Below, one piece after another: positions 35,332-47,147 of a DNA stretch of 64,000 nt. Made by a program: the position numbers and the translations under genes. Source of the DNA: Saussurea involucrata (taxonomy: Eukaryota; Streptophyta; Magnoliopsida; Asterales; Asteraceae); contig CM066327.1 in the NCBI GenBank assembly GCA_033807775.1, positions 94,262,295 through 94,326,294 of the forward strand, given 5' to 3'. Positions within the stretch are counted from its first letter, which is position 1; each line of letters opens with the position of its first letter. A model generated the notes under the pieces. It saw nothing but the letters and a program-made list of their open reading frames with translations. It was not told where the DNA came from and did not search any database.

Positions 35332-36620
35332 TTAGTCGATGCGATCTTCAACCAATTCCAAGGCATTCCGAGCATTTATTTCATTCGGATTAGGAACATA
35401 CGAAACCCTTGGATTTTCAGACTCGTGCTGAATGATCTTTTGAAGAGCATCTTGAACTTTGTAGAGCGTACCATCGCAGAATCTTTCTACCTGACTGAAC
35501 TGCAGAAATCTTTCCTCTTTCTGTTCATTAATGAAGATGATCCCAAATTCTGGTTCTAGAAGCATAGCGTTCTCGGGATACATATTCAACTCAGGAGCTT
35601 GCAGATTCGGCTTATCAAATTTACCTTCTTTTCCCTGTTCTCGATAGCCATTTGAAAATCCGTTAGATATGACATCATAATGGTACGAACCAGGTATCGA
35701 CGAACAGCTTCGAGCGCCTTTGTAACTTCAAGCGGTCGGATGGTTCTTGTACGAAGGTCTTTCATAATTGCCAGGAAGTCGAACGGTCGGAGGTGCTGGA
35801 AGTCGGCTTCAGAGAATTTCCATTCATTCCCATCTTCACGTCGGACAGTGAATACTGGGTAGACGATTTTCATGGTGCGTCTTGAAAGGATGTTAAGTAC
35901 CTCTGTGATATGATGCTTGGTTATGACTTGGCTGACTAGAAGACACCGCTGCATTGCGCTGATATAACGCCGTTGGTATTCGGGGTTGAGGTTGTAAATA
36001 CCAAGACAAAAGGTCGGCTCGATCAGGCGAAGCTTCTGGACGAACAACTTCTTCAAAGATTCCTCCAGATGAGGGATAAGTACCATGATCTTCTCCCAAC
36101 GGATTTGTTGCTGAGGAGGGGGAGGAAGATCAGAAGCTGTCGTTTGTAGAGGAGTTGTCGGAATATTGGCAGTAGTAGTTTCAGGTCTTGTTGAAGTTCC
36201 AGTGGGTTGAGCATAGTGAACGAGAGAAGTACCATAAAAATTCTGGAGCAGGAACTGATCATAGTCAATGTTGTTGTCTTCATCAGTAGGGAAAACCAAA
36301 TTTACCTGGAGATTTACGCCACTAGCGGCTTTTTCATACCATGCATCTTCGGTCTCCGGGTTGGCTTCACAGTCTGGATCGATTATATCCAGTAACGGTC
36401 TGTCTGATGAATCAAAATCGAACAATTCCCGTGTTGAACCCTCGGGCTTGTCAACCGTCGGGTCTTCATCATCTGATATGTCCATATTGATTACCATCTC
36501 GGCTAATGGCAACTCGGCTTCAGGTTGGGCGTCGGTTGTTGTTGCCGCAGTTGCTGGGAATTTTACAAGGAGTTTGGAACTGTAAGAGGACTTTCTCTCG
36601 CTCCCCCTCAAACTGAGCAT
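35332..36620 (-). pseudogene. Cop-3 env-position ORF
   Basis: Main frame 36620-35586 (344 codons), then a frameshift near 35630 into 35589-35332. The N-terminal third is acidic and Pro-rich. From about residue 190 it becomes helical (EKIMVLIPHLEESLKKLF). A conserved-looking block VFTVRREDGNEWKFSEADF is followed, after the frameshift, by ERFCDGTLYKVQDALQKII. From memory such blocks are frequent next to pol in composite copia elements. I see no signal peptide or membrane helix, so the env label refers only to position. It differs from the Cop-1 3' ORF. Confidence 0.6.
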
Positions 36621-36870
36621 GGGGATGACTTTGCTCCCCCACAGATAGTGCAGTAGAGTGCAGTGGAGGGGTCCGACACACTAAGACTTTTGGACGTTTA
36701 AGGAGAAACTTGTGCCGCTCCCCCTCAGATGATGACCATACCTTAAACACACACAGGAGTGCCCCCACACACACACAAAAAACGGGTTGATGGTGAAAGA
36801 AATCTGTGCGTGACGCTCCCTCTCAACAAATGAGAAAACTGACCTGATACATCTTTGTGCTCCCCTTGAA
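36598..36870 (-). promoter_or_regulatory. Repeated GGGGGAGC boxes in Cop-3
   Basis: On the minus strand GAGGGGGAGC or GGGGGAGC-like runs occur at about 36603, 36635, 36717, 36755 and 36862 (shorter). These are polypurine-tract look-alikes far from the LTR, before the extra ORF. Confidence 0.65.
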
Positions 36871-37149
36871 CACATGAACATACCGTGAAAGCACAGATAG
36901 GTACATTTAGAAATTGACGACAGTACGAAAGAAAAGAAACACATGAAGAAAGAAAGTAAACAAACAAAATCTACCTCATAAAAGCAGAGACTCAATCTAA
37001 CGGTGTAACTGGAACAAGTAGAATACAAGTGCGAGGAAGTGTTTGCTCATTCATTAGGAGTGTAAACACCGGATGATGAGTAGACAGTTGCTCGTATATG
37101 TATGGAACTTGTAACGGACACACAATCGGATTAAGTCGTCAGTTTTAGC

Positions 37150-37154
37150 ATACC
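37150..37154. repeat. Target-site duplication of Ath-1, left copy (ATACC)
   Basis: Matches 50962-50966. Removing Ath-1 gives LVSKLGMLKLTT and stop, a normal copia pol end for Cop-3. Confidence 0.95.
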
Positions 37155-38744
37155 TGGTACGTGCGAAATCTGTGTTTTAATCGCAGTGGGTTGCAAACTG
37201 TCCACAGTGGGAAGTGCAAGTGTACACTGTCCACTATGATCGTCACAGCAAATAATAGTTGGTAAAATACCATAATCGAATCCACGGAGACTGGCCAATC
37301 AAGATAATACGGTTCTCATGAGCTCCATTTACAGGTTTCAATAACAGAAGAAAATAATACTTTGGGTTGGTTGGTGAAATAGCTACTTTTAACGATTTAC
37401 TAAAGATTTGAAATAAGGAATGTAGGTTAGATTTTCCCTAGATTTTATACTAAATACTTGGTCTTTAAAATGATCCTTGTATTCGAGGTGGGCATTTTCG
37501 CTAGAAAAGCCCGGTTACAAAATACTCACACCGTTTACATAAAAATCCCATACTCTTAGTATTTATTGTTTTGTCAATGGTAATCTCAAAGATGGACCTT
37601 TTCAGGCCTCGGTGGAATGTGTAAAGACAAATACTCTAAGTGTTTTTAGATACACCAACTAGCTTGCCTACTACTCCAGTGGGATGAGATTAGCTCACTG
37701 TTCCGACCTCACTTTCGTAAGTGTCATAAGAATTCTTTCGAATCCCCTAGCATCATCCAAGCTCGTGTCACTGCGTTCTACTCATTTTTGAGTTAAGAAC
37801 TAGATATTAGATCCTTGCAAGTGATCGGCTTGTTCGCATCCTTGGGCATGAATCGAGAATGAATGACCAAAACAACAAATATTCCAAGTATAAAGATTAC
37901 TCAAGCATTTTTAATAAAATCCAGGTACTTTTCCTTCCTACATCCCTAAGGATGTTTAGCCCATAACTAAAGTAAAGAAAGCAAAAGAGTAGAAGTTGCA
38001 CATAATAAAACTGAATTTAGCCCACAGTGGGGAACGAGAATTCGCCCCTGTCACTGTGTATTACGAATTACAAGAAAGAAATACAGAAATTTAAAGTTAA
38101 CTATTGCAGTAAAATAAAGAACTAAAGTTACACTAATGTAGTAGTTGAGAGAATTCAAGACTAAACAATATCTAGCAAAAACTACTACTTGACTTGAATT
38201 CTAAGAATGTAAAAACATGATTCATTGAATGGCACACCAAGGCCTCATTAAATACTAGGAGGAAGGTATGGGAATGACACAAAACCATGGTTTAGTCCCA
38301 TGTTTCAGATCTACAGATTTGCACACCATGCCTTGAATAGTAAACACCTTTTCACCAAATGTTGCTTTATAGTACAAGGTTGTTGTACTTTTCACTATTC
38401 CTCTTTAAGGAAGGCATGTCCTCCTTTATCTTCATTTGACCTGCTCTTTGACCCATTCTTTTCTCCAGAAATGCTTAAATCCCAGCTGCTACTTTCTTTC
38501 TCTTTTTCCTTTTCGTCATCTCAGGAGTGGGGAGCGGAGTAGGCACTCCGCAAGTCACTGTGGATAAAAATCGTGAAAAACACCCAAACTCCACCAAATA
38601 ATTTATCAAAGACCATGGTTCACTCCTTTTGCTCTTTTTCATGAAATATACCAAGAATGGGGGTTTTAAGAAGTGAAATGGCTAAAATTGACAAAATAAA
38701 AAGGAAAATAAAAGGAAATAATAACTCTAAAAATAGAGTTATCA
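37155..38744 (-). repeat. Ath-1 3' LTR (left)
   Basis: 1590 bp, TGGTACGTGC...GAGTTATCA on the plus strand, same length as the right LTR. CCACAGTGGG words at 37201-37211 and 38021-38032. Confidence 0.93.
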
Positions 38745-39053
38745 CAACCTCAAACTTAAATCATTACTTGTCCCCAAGTAATAAAAAGAAAGAAATAAAA
38801 TGAAAAACAATGCATTTGAACCTTGAGGGACTTACATACTTCTTGACTTGAATGGGCGTTGATCTCCTTACTTCGATACTTCCCAAGGGTTTTGGCAAAA
38901 ATTTCCAAACATGGACCGAAGGATAAGTACGTACACTTTCAGGCTTTATTTGGGTATGGCTATTTTTTCTTCTGATGGTCCAGAATAGGCACACCATCTT
39001 TTTCTGGGAGTGAGCACTTTGACGGTCCAGAAAGGCACACCATCAATTTTGTT
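37321..39053. repeat. 1733-bp tandem duplication, copy 1
   Basis: Spans the last 1424 bp of the left LTR (plus-strand order) and 309 bp of the adjoining internal region. Copy 2 follows directly. The junction shares AGC with both outer ends (37321, 39054, 40787). Only a handful of differences were seen, for example at 37549/39282 region, 37829/39562 and 38274/40007. Confidence 0.95.
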
Positions 39054-40786
39054 AGCTCCATTTACAGGTTTCAATAACAGAAGAAAATAATACTTTGGGT
39101 TGGTTGGTGAAATAGCTACTTTTAACGATTTACTAAAGATTTGAAATAAGGAATGTAGGTTAGATTTTCCCTAGATTTTATACTAAATACTTGGTCTTTA
39201 AAATGATCCTTGTATTCGAGGTGGGCATTTTCGCTAGAAAAGCCCGGTTACAAAATACTCACACCGTTTAGATAAAAATCCCATACTCTTAGTATTTATT
39301 GTTTTGTCAATGGTAATCTCAAAGATGGACCTTTTCAGGCCTCGGTGGAATGTGTAAAGACAAATACTCTAAGTGTTTTTAGATACACCAACTAGCTTGC
39401 CTACTACTCCAGTGGGATGAGATTAGCTCACTGTTCCGACCTCACTTTCGTAAGTGTCATAAGAATTCTTTCGAATCCCCTAGCATCATCCAAGCTCGTG
39501 TCACTGCGTTCTACTCATTTTTGAGTTAAGAACTAGATATTAGATCCTTGCAAGTGATCGACTTGTTCGCATCCTTGGGCATGAATCGAGAATGAATGAC
39601 CAAAACAACAAATATTCCAAGTATAAAGATTACTCAAGCATTTTTAATAAAATCCAGGTACTTTTCCTTCCTACATCCCTAAGGATGTTTAGCCCATAAC
39701 TAAAGTAAAGAAAGCAAAAGAGTAGAAGTTGCACATAATAAAACTGAATTTAGCCCACAGTGGGGAACGAGAATTCGCCCCTGTCACTGTGTATTACGAA
39801 TTACAAGAAAGAAATACAGAAATTTAAAGTTAACTATTGCAGTAAAATAAAGAACTAAAGTTACACTAATGTAGTAGTTGAGAGAATTCAAGACTAAACA
39901 ATATCTAGCAAAAACTACTACTTGACTTGAATTCTAAGAATGTAAAAACATGATTCATTGAATGGCACACCAAGGCCTCATTAAATACTAGGAGGAAGGT
40001 ATGGGCATGACACAAAACCATGGTTTAGTCCCATGTTTCAGATCTACAGATTTGCACACCATGCCTTGAATAGTAAACACCTTTTCACCAAATGTTGCTT
40101 TATAGTACAAGGTTGTTGTACTTTTCACTATTCCTCTTTAAGGAAGGCATGTCCTCCTTTATCTTCATTTGACCTGCTCTTTGACCCATTCTTTTCTCCA
40201 GAAATGCTTAAATCCCAGCTGCTACTTTCTTTCTCTTTTTCCTTTTCGTCATCTCAGGAGTGGGGAGCGGAGTAGGCACTCCGCAAGTCACTGTGGATAA
40301 AAATCGTGAAAAACACCCAAACTCCACCAAATAATTTATCAAAGACCATGGTTCACTCCTTTTGCTCTTTTTCATGAAATATACCAAGAATGGGGGTTTT
40401 AAGAAGTGAAATGGCTAAAATTGACAAAATAAAAAGGAAAATAAAAGGAAATAATAACTCTAAAAATAGAGTTATCACAACCTCAAACTTAAATCATTAC
40501 TTGTCCCCAAGTAATAAAAAGAAAGAAATAAAATGAAAAACAATGCATTTGAACCTTGAGGGACTTACATACTTCTTGACTTGAATGGGCGTTGATCTCC
40601 TTACTTCGATACTTCCCAAGGGTTTTGGCAAAAATTTCCAAACATGGACCGAAGGATAAGTACGTACACTTTCAGGCTTTATTTGGGTATGGCTATTTTT
40701 TCTTCTGATGGTCCAGAATAGGCACACCATCTTTTTCTGGGAGTGAGCACTTTGACGGTCCAGAAAGGCACACCATCAATTTTGTT
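39054..40786. repeat. 1733-bp tandem duplication, copy 2
   Basis: Includes a second, truncated LTR (39054-40477) and a second copy of the region next to the polypurine tract. Reading frames at 40033 and 40497 are exact repeats of those at 38300 and 38764 and are not genes. Confidence 0.95.
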
Positions 40787-41334
40787 AGCGATACTCCGAT
40801 TTTTTTTTTCTGTTTTTGTATTTTTGTGTTTTTTTTCTTTTTTTTTGAGGTGGGTATGGCTTACCCACCTCAAACTTAGACTTGACAGTGTCCCCACTGT
40901 GGGCAGACTGCAAGTCACTCTGGAAGTTCCCACCTCAAACTTAAAATCTCACAGTGTCCCCACTGTGACATGGAATGAAAGAGCATAGGAGGTAGTTGGG
41001 GGTACAAAAAGCCTTGTGTTTGGAATTGGAAAATGACCTATATCATTTCACAGGACAAGTTGAGATTTTGTACTGACAAAAGGGACATTTTTAAGTCGGA
41101 AGCCGAAAGTTGTACCTTGAAATGGAAACGAGATCAAACACGTATTCAAACAATAAACATGTTAGTACCCAAAAGTACCTACCCATTGGTAGGATTTTCA
41201 TGCATCAATACGCCAAAAAGAAATATGTAGCAAACATTGTCAAAGCCTAGCCATAGGCACAAAATATAAAACAACCAGAAATTAAAATTGTTTTAGGGAG
41301 CAAACGAGTGAAACCATTGTTTTTAACAAACCAA
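40787..41334 (-). other. Ath-1 non-coding region between the 3' ORF and the polypurine tract
   Basis: Contains a T-rich tract (40800-40845), two CCCCACTGTG(GG) words (40891-40903, 40957-40967), and no convincing frame. Confidence 0.7.
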
Positions 41335-43058
41335 TCATGGAGTCGGGGTTGCATCCGGTGAACTTGCGGCGTCGTCCTCTTCAAACTCGTCATCACTGGC
41401 ATATGTCGGGCATATATCTTCTAGAAATTCTGGGAGTTGAGCTGCTAACACCGGGTTGGCCTCTTTCATAATCTGGCCAATCACCTCATCCCGCTCTCTC
41501 GTATACATCCAAAAGTTTTGGGTGGCCCTGTTTTGATACCTTTGCTCACCTTCCAGAAAATCGATTCGATACGTGAGCTTTTTAAAGCTCTCAGGATCTC
41601 AGCCATTTGGTTGTTTGAACTTTCGGCAGCGGCTGGACGGAGTGGTGTACGAGGTGTTCGCACAATGTGCTCCTCAGCAATGCGCACAGTGGGGTTAACA
41701 GTCCCCACTGTGGGAATATCTTCAGCAGGCTCGTTGGGAGGAGTGGTGATGCATCTTCCCATTTTTCGGACTGTTGCTACACTGATGTTACTTTTGGAAT
41801 CAAACCACTGATCCTCCACAGCTGAGGGTACACCTGCTTCTATCATCAATAAAGTAATAAGGCAAGGTAGGGGTAAGATTACCTTCTTTCGGGTTCGCGC
41901 CTGATCAATGGCCGCATGCATGACAATTCCTACGTTAATCCTTTTCTCAGTGAGGATGCAATATAACAGAGCACACTTATGCATTGACAAAGTTGTATCG
42001 TGTGATGTTGGGGACAAAGAGGCACAGAGAAATTGGAACCAAACAGCGGCCTCGGTAGTGAGGGAGCTAGGGTTTAGACACCTTCTCTGGCCATCTTTAT
42101 TCCATGGCTTCCCCTCGGCTGCTATCTCTCGTAAAACGAGATCCTCATCCGCCGGGGTCATCTTCTGTAAAAACTGCGCAAACTCACAAACACCCGGGCT
42201 CCTTCTTCCCAATACCCGGTTAATCGCTCCTGGATTATAACTAACTTGTTTTCCCCGAACCATCACAGTGTGGTCCTTAGCTTGAGAGGCCTCGGCGTAA
42301 AATTCACGTACTAAAGAGGCATTGGCGTGTCTATTGGTAGCGGCTAATATCGACCAGTCTTGTGCCACAATTCTATCCTTAACAAATGGGTTGGCCTCAA
42401 TGAAATCGGAGTCGAAACCCCTCTCTAAGTTCACTTTCTGTTTTGAAATGCATTCATAGTGGGCAGCCACTTCTGGAGTGGTGAACTGCCTGGGCACCCC
42501 ACTGGGGGCATGCTTCAGAACTGCATCCTTCTCTACATCATTTCCAAGTTTACTATACTGGTCCTGATAATCTTCCTCAACCTTTCTCTGTAATTCCTCT
42601 TCTTCAGTAAATAACTCTGCCTCAGCCCTCTTTCTTTCCTCTTCGAAAATCCTCTCTTTTTCAGCCCTAATCCTTGCTTCCTCTAGTCTTCTTTCTTCCT
42701 CTTCTTTTCGGATTCTTTCCTCCTCCTCTCTTCGCCTCTTTTCGACTTCCTCTTTTCGTTTTCGAATGGCAGCCATTTTCTGATTCAACTCCTCCTCTAG
42801 CCTTCTTTCTTCTTCCTCGGCTTGTAATGCCTCGGTATCGAAATGGATGGTGCTGGTGTCCGAGACTCGTGAAGAAGACATAGCCTTCGGGCTTTCGTGT
42901 TTAGAGGAACTTGCGTCCGGTGCTTCAGAGGTTATCGGATGTTCGCCGGAGACCGGTGGTGGTTCGTTCAGGTCGCCGGTGACAGTTTCCGGCTGATGGT
43001 CCTCGGTGGTTCTACGGCGGACCGCCGCACGGGTGGTTGCATTCGGGTTTGTGTTCAA
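41335..43058 (-). pseudogene. Ath-1 3' ORF: coiled coil plus plant-transposon-type domain
   Basis: 525 codons from MNTNPNATTRAAVRRR (43058) to 41481. A frameshift near 41570 then allows about 80 more codons to a stop at 41335 (QNFWMYTRERDEV, acidic end). Residues 1-70 are disordered. Residues 75-175 are an extreme Glu/Arg/Lys coiled coil (EEEERRLEEELNQKMAAIRK). From about 210 comes a folded part (RGFDSDFIEANPFVKDRIVA, TVMVRGKQVSYNPGAINRVL, WFQFLCASLSPTSHDTTLSM). This latter part is like the putative plant transposon protein domain known from Athila ORFs in the env position. No membrane helix or signal peptide is visible. Confidence 0.75.
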
Positions 43059-43574
43059 TCTCTTACTCCTGGCCAGTGTTAGGGTTTGGGAAGGATTTGT
43101 GATTTTGGTTCGTGAGAGAGCAATGGAGAAGAAGAGAGAATATTTTGAATTTTCTAGAAGAAAAGTGGTTTTGATAGGAGTTAAGTGGTTTTAGGATTTG
43201 AAAGGTTTTGTTTGTCTTTTTGGCAAAGGAGGGAACGGTTGGGAGTAGAAAGAGAAAAGAGATGATGGTTTTTTCTTGGAACAAGGCAAAAGGGACAAGT
43301 GGCAGCAAAAGGTGACATCTTGTGTAAGAAAAAGGTGATGTATGTCAGTCATTATGCCACCAAACTTGTCCTTTCATGCGCCAGATTGGCAGTGGGTAAT
43401 GCAGGGACTTGTTCCTGCCCACTGCGCTGCTTTTTGTTGCCCTTTTCTTCAAAAATCGACAATCTCTCCTACACACATGCAAAACAAACTACCATGCAGA
43501 ATTAAAAAGACCAAAAATAATAAAAAGACAGCAAACAACTGAAATAAAATATTTACAAGTGGTCCCGATGTTGC
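43059..43574 (-). other. Ath-1 spacer between integrase and 3' ORF
   Basis: About 500 bp, AT-rich. A short minus frame (43308-43063) directly upstream of the 3' ORF has a stop before it and no recognised similarity. No splice signal is asserted. Confidence 0.5.
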
Positions 43575-44838
43575 TTAACCATAGTGGGGTGGAGAGTGGG
43601 ATGGAATGTGGGCACTTTCATTCAGCAAATGCTTCACTCTCTGCCCATTGACTTTGAATGTTTGATCAGACTGTGGGGACTTTAATTCCACTGTTCCAAA
43701 AGGACTAACCTTGACCACGGTGTACGGTCCCGTCCATCGGGATTTTAGCTTACCCGGAAAAAGTTTAAGACGAGAATTGAACAATAAAACCTGTTGGCCT
43801 TCCATGAATTCCCTATGGTTGATTCTTCGATCGTGCCACATCTTGGTCTTTTCCTTGTACAACTTTGCGTTTTCATAAGAGTGGTAACGCAACTCTTCTA
43901 ACTCATGCAATTGCAAACATCTTTTAATTCCCGCAGCACCCTCACTCATGTTAAGCTCTTTAAGGGCCCAAAATGCCTTGTGCTCCAATTCAATCGGTAA
44001 ATGGCACGCTTTGCCAAAAACTAATTTAAATGGAGACATTCCCAAAGGAGTTTTGTAGGCCGTGCGATAGGCTCAAAGAGCATCATCCAGTTTGGTTGAC
44101 CAATCTTTACGATGTGGTTTAACGACTTTCTCTAAAATACTTTTGATTTCGCGATTGGAAAGCTCGGCTAAACCGTTGGTTTGCGGGTGGTACGCGGTGG
44201 CCACTCTATGATGTATATCATATATAGCAAGGACCGAGGCCATGACTTTGTTTATAAAATGGGTGCCTTCATCACTAATTAATGCCTGTGGTGTTCCAAA
44301 TCGGGTGAAAATATTTTTATGCCAAAATTTCACCACGGTGTTGGCATCATTGGAATGACAAACAACGGCTTCTACCCATTTCGAAACATAGTCTACCGCT
44401 ACCAAGATATAAAAATTATTGTTTGAATTTGGAAAAGAACCCATGAAATCGATCCCCCAAACATCAAAAAGTTCTACCTCTAGAATGTTGTTAAGAGGCA
44501 TTTCGTTCCTTTGTGAAATGTTCCCGGTGCGTTGACATTGCTCACAATTTTTCACAAATGCAAAAGAGTCTTTAAACACATTGGGCCAAAATAACCCACT
44601 TTGTAAAAATTTTGCAGCAGTGCGGTTTCCACCAAAGTGGCCACCGTAGTGGGATGTGTGACAACCTTGGAGTATATGATGTTGCTCACTCCCGTAGACA
44701 CAACGTCTCAATATTTGGTCCGTCCCTATCTTATATAAGAAGGGATCGTCCTAAACATATTGACGAGTATCATGTAAAAACTTTTTAAATGGTTGTCCAC
44801 TCATCCCGTGGGGTTTTAGTCCACTTGCTAAAAGGTTT
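43575..44838 (-). pseudogene. pol: Ath-1 integrase
   Basis: Frames 44711-44073 and 44045-43575, one gene with a stop at DAL-stop-AYRTAYKTP (near 44072), probably TGG to TGA. The zinc-binding part has CHTSHYGGHFGG and CEQCQRTG. The acids lie in WGIDFMGSFP, LISDEGTHF and AELSNREIK. The C-terminal part has KMWHDRRI, VLLFNSRLKLFPGKLKSRW and GPYTVVKV (the GPY/F module). There is no chromodomain, as expected for Athila. The N-terminal end is cut by sL-2. Confidence 0.9.
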
Positions 44839-45102
44839 TGTTAGGACACTGAAGTTGTCCTTTATAATAGAAAGTTTTGTAAAGCAATAGATGTGTTAAA
44901 GGGCTTATGCTTAATTGTTGTAGCAAGTGATGAAGACTATAAATAGGTCTTTACTTGTAGTTTGTAAGAAGCGAATTCATTAATACAAGATGTAGATCTC
45001 TAATCACTTTGTGTTCTCTCTAGGTTAGATTTCCTTTTCAATAATGTTCTTCATCATCTTGTTACACAATACTTGGATTGTATGAAGATCATGGACCTAA
45101 CA
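44839..45102 (+). mobile_element. sL-2: solo copia LTR inside Ath-1 pol
   Basis: 264 bp, TGTTAGGACA...GACCTAACA with a TATA box at 44938-44945. Flanks GGTTT (44834-44838) and AGTTT (45103-45107) agree at four of five bases. Related to the Cop-4 LTR. It separates RNase H from integrase in Ath-1. Confidence 0.85.
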
Positions 45103-45607
45103 AGTTTCCAATGTCAGCATACCAAGGAATATTATTTTCGTGATGTTGAGCTGCTAGCAATTTCTCATCGGGAAATTTCTCTTTGACCGGAGTGGGATCA
45201 ACAGTGCCCACTATATTCTCGAGCCTTGACAAGTGCTCAGCTATTTGGTTGCTTGTTCCTTTCTTATCAACGATCTCAAGGTCGAATTCTTGCAACAATA
45301 GAACCCACCTAATCAACCGAGGCTTGGAATCAGCCTTGGTGATTAAGTATTTTATCGCTGCATGATCCGTGTGCACTATTACCTTCGTCCCTATCAAATA
45401 TGACCTGAAACGATCAAAAGCAAACACCACCGCAAGTAATTCTTTTTCAGTGACATTATAATTAATCTGAGCTTCAATCAGTGTTTTACTTGCATGATAA
45501 ATGGGGTGAAAGACTTTGTTCTTCTTTTGCCCGAGAACTGCCCCCACTGCCCAATCGCTCGCTTCACATATGACCTCGAAGGGGAGTGACCAGTCAGGAG
45601 TGGTCAC
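45103..45607 (-). pseudogene. pol: Ath-1 RNase H
   Basis: Open from 45607 to the solo LTR: SDWAVGAVLGQ, YHASKTLIEAQINYNVTEKE, LLAVVFAFDRFRSYLIGTKV, VHTDHAAIKYL and a linker WYADIGN. It would remove the RNA strand after reverse transcription. The gap to RT (45721-45608) has stops. The catalytic acids in DWAVG, TEKE and TDHAA are present. Confidence 0.88.
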
Positions 45608-45721
45608 TATGGGTACAGTAACTAAGGCCTCTTTGATTTTTTTGAAAGCATTTCGGCATTCTTGGGTAAAAATAAACTATTTTTCAAGCTGCAACAGGTT
45701 ACATAGTGGATTGGTAATTTT

Positions 45722-47147
45722 TTAAAAATCTTTGATGTACCTCCTATAAAAACCTGAGTGACCCAAAAAACTTCGTATGCCTTTTACAGTTGTGGGTTCG
45801 GGGAGTTGTGCCACTACTTCAAGCTTGGCTTTGTCAACTTCCAACCCTTTTTTTGAAACAAGGTGACCTAGGACAATACCCTCTTCTACCATAAAATGGC
45901 CTTTTTCCCAATTCAAAATAAGGTCGTGGGTCTCACATCTCACTAGGCTTTTTTCTAAATTTCCTAGGCAGTTGTCAAATGATGTCCCTATCACATAAAA
46001 GTCATCCATAAAAACTTCTATGGTGTCCTCTATCATGTCGGTAAAAATGGCCATCATACAACGTTGGAAAGTGGCGGGGGCATTACACAATCCAAATGGC
46101 ATTCTTCGGAATGCAAAAGTACCGTAGGGACAATTAAAGGTGGTCATTTCTTGGTCCTCGGGGGCGATATGGATTTGGTTGTATCCGGAGTATCCATCTA
46201 GAAAACAGTAAAGTTCATTTCTCGCTAACCTATCAAGCATTTTGGTCGATAAAAGGTAAGGGAAAATGGTCTTTCTTAGTGGCCAAGTTGAGTTGTCTAT
46301 AGTCCATGCATATCCGCCACCCCGTGACAGTCCTAGTGGGGATGAGCTCGTTATTTTCGTTCTTTACTACGGTTGTCCTTCCCTTTTTAGGGACACATTG
46401 GACGGGGCTCACCCAACTACTACTAGCAATGGGATAGATAATACCGGCATCTAACCACTTCAAAACTTCTTTCTTAACTACCTCCTTCATTATGGGATTC
46501 AACTTTCTTTGAGGTTGAACTTTTTCATGGTGGTCACTCTCCAAGTTAATCTTATGTTGACATAAAGAGGGGCTAATACCTCTAATGTCCGCTATGGTCC
46601 AACCAATTGCTTTCTTATGCTTCATCAACAAATCAATCAGACGTTGTTCTTGTTTCTCACTAAGTTTGGAAGAGATAATAACGGGAAGTTTATTATCCTT
46701 AGCGAGATTAGCATATTTGAAGTGGGAAGGCAATGGTTTAAGTTCTAACTTGGGAGGTTGTTCTATTGAGGGGGGCTGAACATTTATGTCCTTAAAATCC
46801 AAAGGTTCAAAGGCTGCCACTATTTCGTTATACTCATCCTCAAAAGTGTCATCACTCTCAAGGTCGGAGTGCTCACTCTCACTCCCCACTGTGGGCACTG
46901 TGCAAAGACTGTAGGATCCATAAATCAAACTTAAAGCAAAACAATCTTCGGTGTCTATATACTTAAGGGATTTAAACACATTGAATGTTACCTCTTGGTC
47001 ATTAACTCTCATCGTGAGTTCTCCTTTGTGTACATCAATCAAAGTTCGTCCGGTTGCAAGAAACGGACGTCCTAAGATGATTGGGATCTCTTTATCGGCC
47101 TCATAATCTAGAACTAGAAAATCGGCAGGGAAGATAAGTTTATCCAC
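45722..47147 (-). pseudogene. pol: Ath-1 reverse transcriptase
   Basis: 47147-46233 holds the linker after protease (including CTVPTVGSESE), HKKAIGWTIADIRGISPSLC, PQRKLNPIMKEVVKKEVLKW and GWRICMDYRQLN. A stop after PFIDQNA is followed by 46240-45722 with LDGYSGYNQI, MPFGLCNAPATFQRCM and the catalytic FMDDF, then LGHLVSKKGLEVDKAK and FLGHSGFYRR. Motif order and FMDD are typical of Athila. Two frames overlap by a few bases, so this is a single-base frameshift or a stop. Confidence 0.9.

Noticed and set aside
38300..38997. Frames MFQIYRFAHH and MVCLFWTIRR, repeated at 40033 and 40497, and partly at 50517
   Set aside because: They lie in Ath-1 LTR and flanking non-coding DNA. Their repetition follows from the LTR pair and the tandem duplication.
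46266..46779. Plus-strand frames opposite Ath-1 RT and similar plus frames opposite other minus genes
   Set aside because: Shadows of real genes on the other strand, without similarity of their own.
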